Source: Propionibacteriaceae bacterium (GTDB lineage Bacteria; Actinomycetota; Actinomycetes; Propionibacteriales; Propionibacteriaceae). Taken from it: DNA of 14,433 bases. Below the pieces are notes generated by a model. It did not search any database. It was not told the origin of the DNA and saw only the letters and a program-made list of their open reading frames with translations. The translations under genes and the position numbers were made by a program. This document shows, piece by piece, positions 14,365-14,433 of the stretch. How positions within the stretch are numbered: position 1 is the first letter of the stretch; each line of letters begins with the position of its first letter. The stretch lies in NCBI GenBank assembly GCA_021323255.1, contig JAJTCL010000025.1, positions 1 to 14,433 on the forward strand. The letters run 5' to 3'.

Positions 14365-14433
14365 GTGTCCGTGAGCCAGGCCCCGGGGAAGTCTGACGCG
14401 GATCCGCCCGGATACCCGCGAGAGTGGGAGGCG
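14365..14433 (+). CDS. N-terminus of a GNAT/acyl-CoA synthetase-type bifunctional protein, cut by window edge
   Basis: GTG 14365 opens a frame that runs to the right edge (23 codons). The visible residues are a Ser/Gly/Asp-rich start followed by PPGYPREWEA. In actinobacteria, 'YPREWEADVVLxDGxxVxxRPI' is the N-terminus I recall for proteins that fuse a GNAT acetyltransferase to an acetate-CoA ligase-like (NDP-forming) region, the Pat-type lysine acetyltransferases that control acyl-CoA synthetases. Only the first few motif residues are visible, so this rests on a short match. It is divergent from glpK, with the duplicated element between them. Confidence 0.5.
   Translation, partial: MSVSQAPGKSDADPPGYPREWEA

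Overview
This is a 14.4 kb GC-rich chromosomal window. Many starts are GTG and several genes look leaderless. A complete topoisomerase IV pair (parE, parC) and a DUF7455 protein point to a high-GC actinobacterium outside Mycobacterium, which has only gyrase. A Propionibacteriales or Streptomyces-like relative is plausible, but I cannot fix the genus from sequence alone.

Left part (1-3045), sparse and accessory-looking. A membrane-anchored actinobacterial protein on the minus strand runs off the left edge (1-359). An AT-poor 437 nt gap follows, then an orphan beta-propeller-like protein (797-1648) resembling phage baseplate/TarC-like proteins. Next come three small genes: a 75-aa protein built from an internal duplication (1962-2189), a 36-aa single-pass membrane peptide (2382-2492, minus) and a 78-aa protein of unknown function (2557-2793, minus). 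Three strong hairpins lie here, at 2265-2306, 2333-2362 and 2994-3027.

Middle part (3046-8606), topoisomerase IV. A DUF7455 zinc-ribbon-like gene (minus) diverges from parE (plus). parE converges, with a 14 nt gap, on a beta-carbonic anhydrase gene, which is the last gene of a parC-carbonic anhydrase unit on the minus strand. ParE and ParC together would form the A2B2 decatenase. ParE has a non-canonical ATP-site motif, and ParC has Gly at the quinolone-contact serine position.

Right part (8702-14433), polyphosphate-related and glycerol genes. The minus-strand run glpK-glpX-glpD would take glycerol to glycerol-3-phosphate and DHAP, with a class II fructose-1,6-bisphosphatase providing the gluconeogenic step. 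glpX and glpD overlap by 4 nt. Downstream is a CHAD-domain (polyphosphate-binding) gene preceded by an apparently leaderless 23-codon upstream ORF with a Cys-Cys pair, whose stop overlaps the CHAD start (ATGA). Upstream of glpK, a near-identical tandem pair of ~112 nt structured elements fills the space between the divergent glpK gene and a GNAT/acyl-CoA-synthetase-type gene that starts at 14365 and leaves the window.

The most interesting items are the CHAD upstream ORF, the duplicated element upstream of glpK, the glpKXD gene order, and the unusual ParE nucleotide-binding motif. I saw no tRNA, rRNA, CRISPR array or intact insertion sequence.
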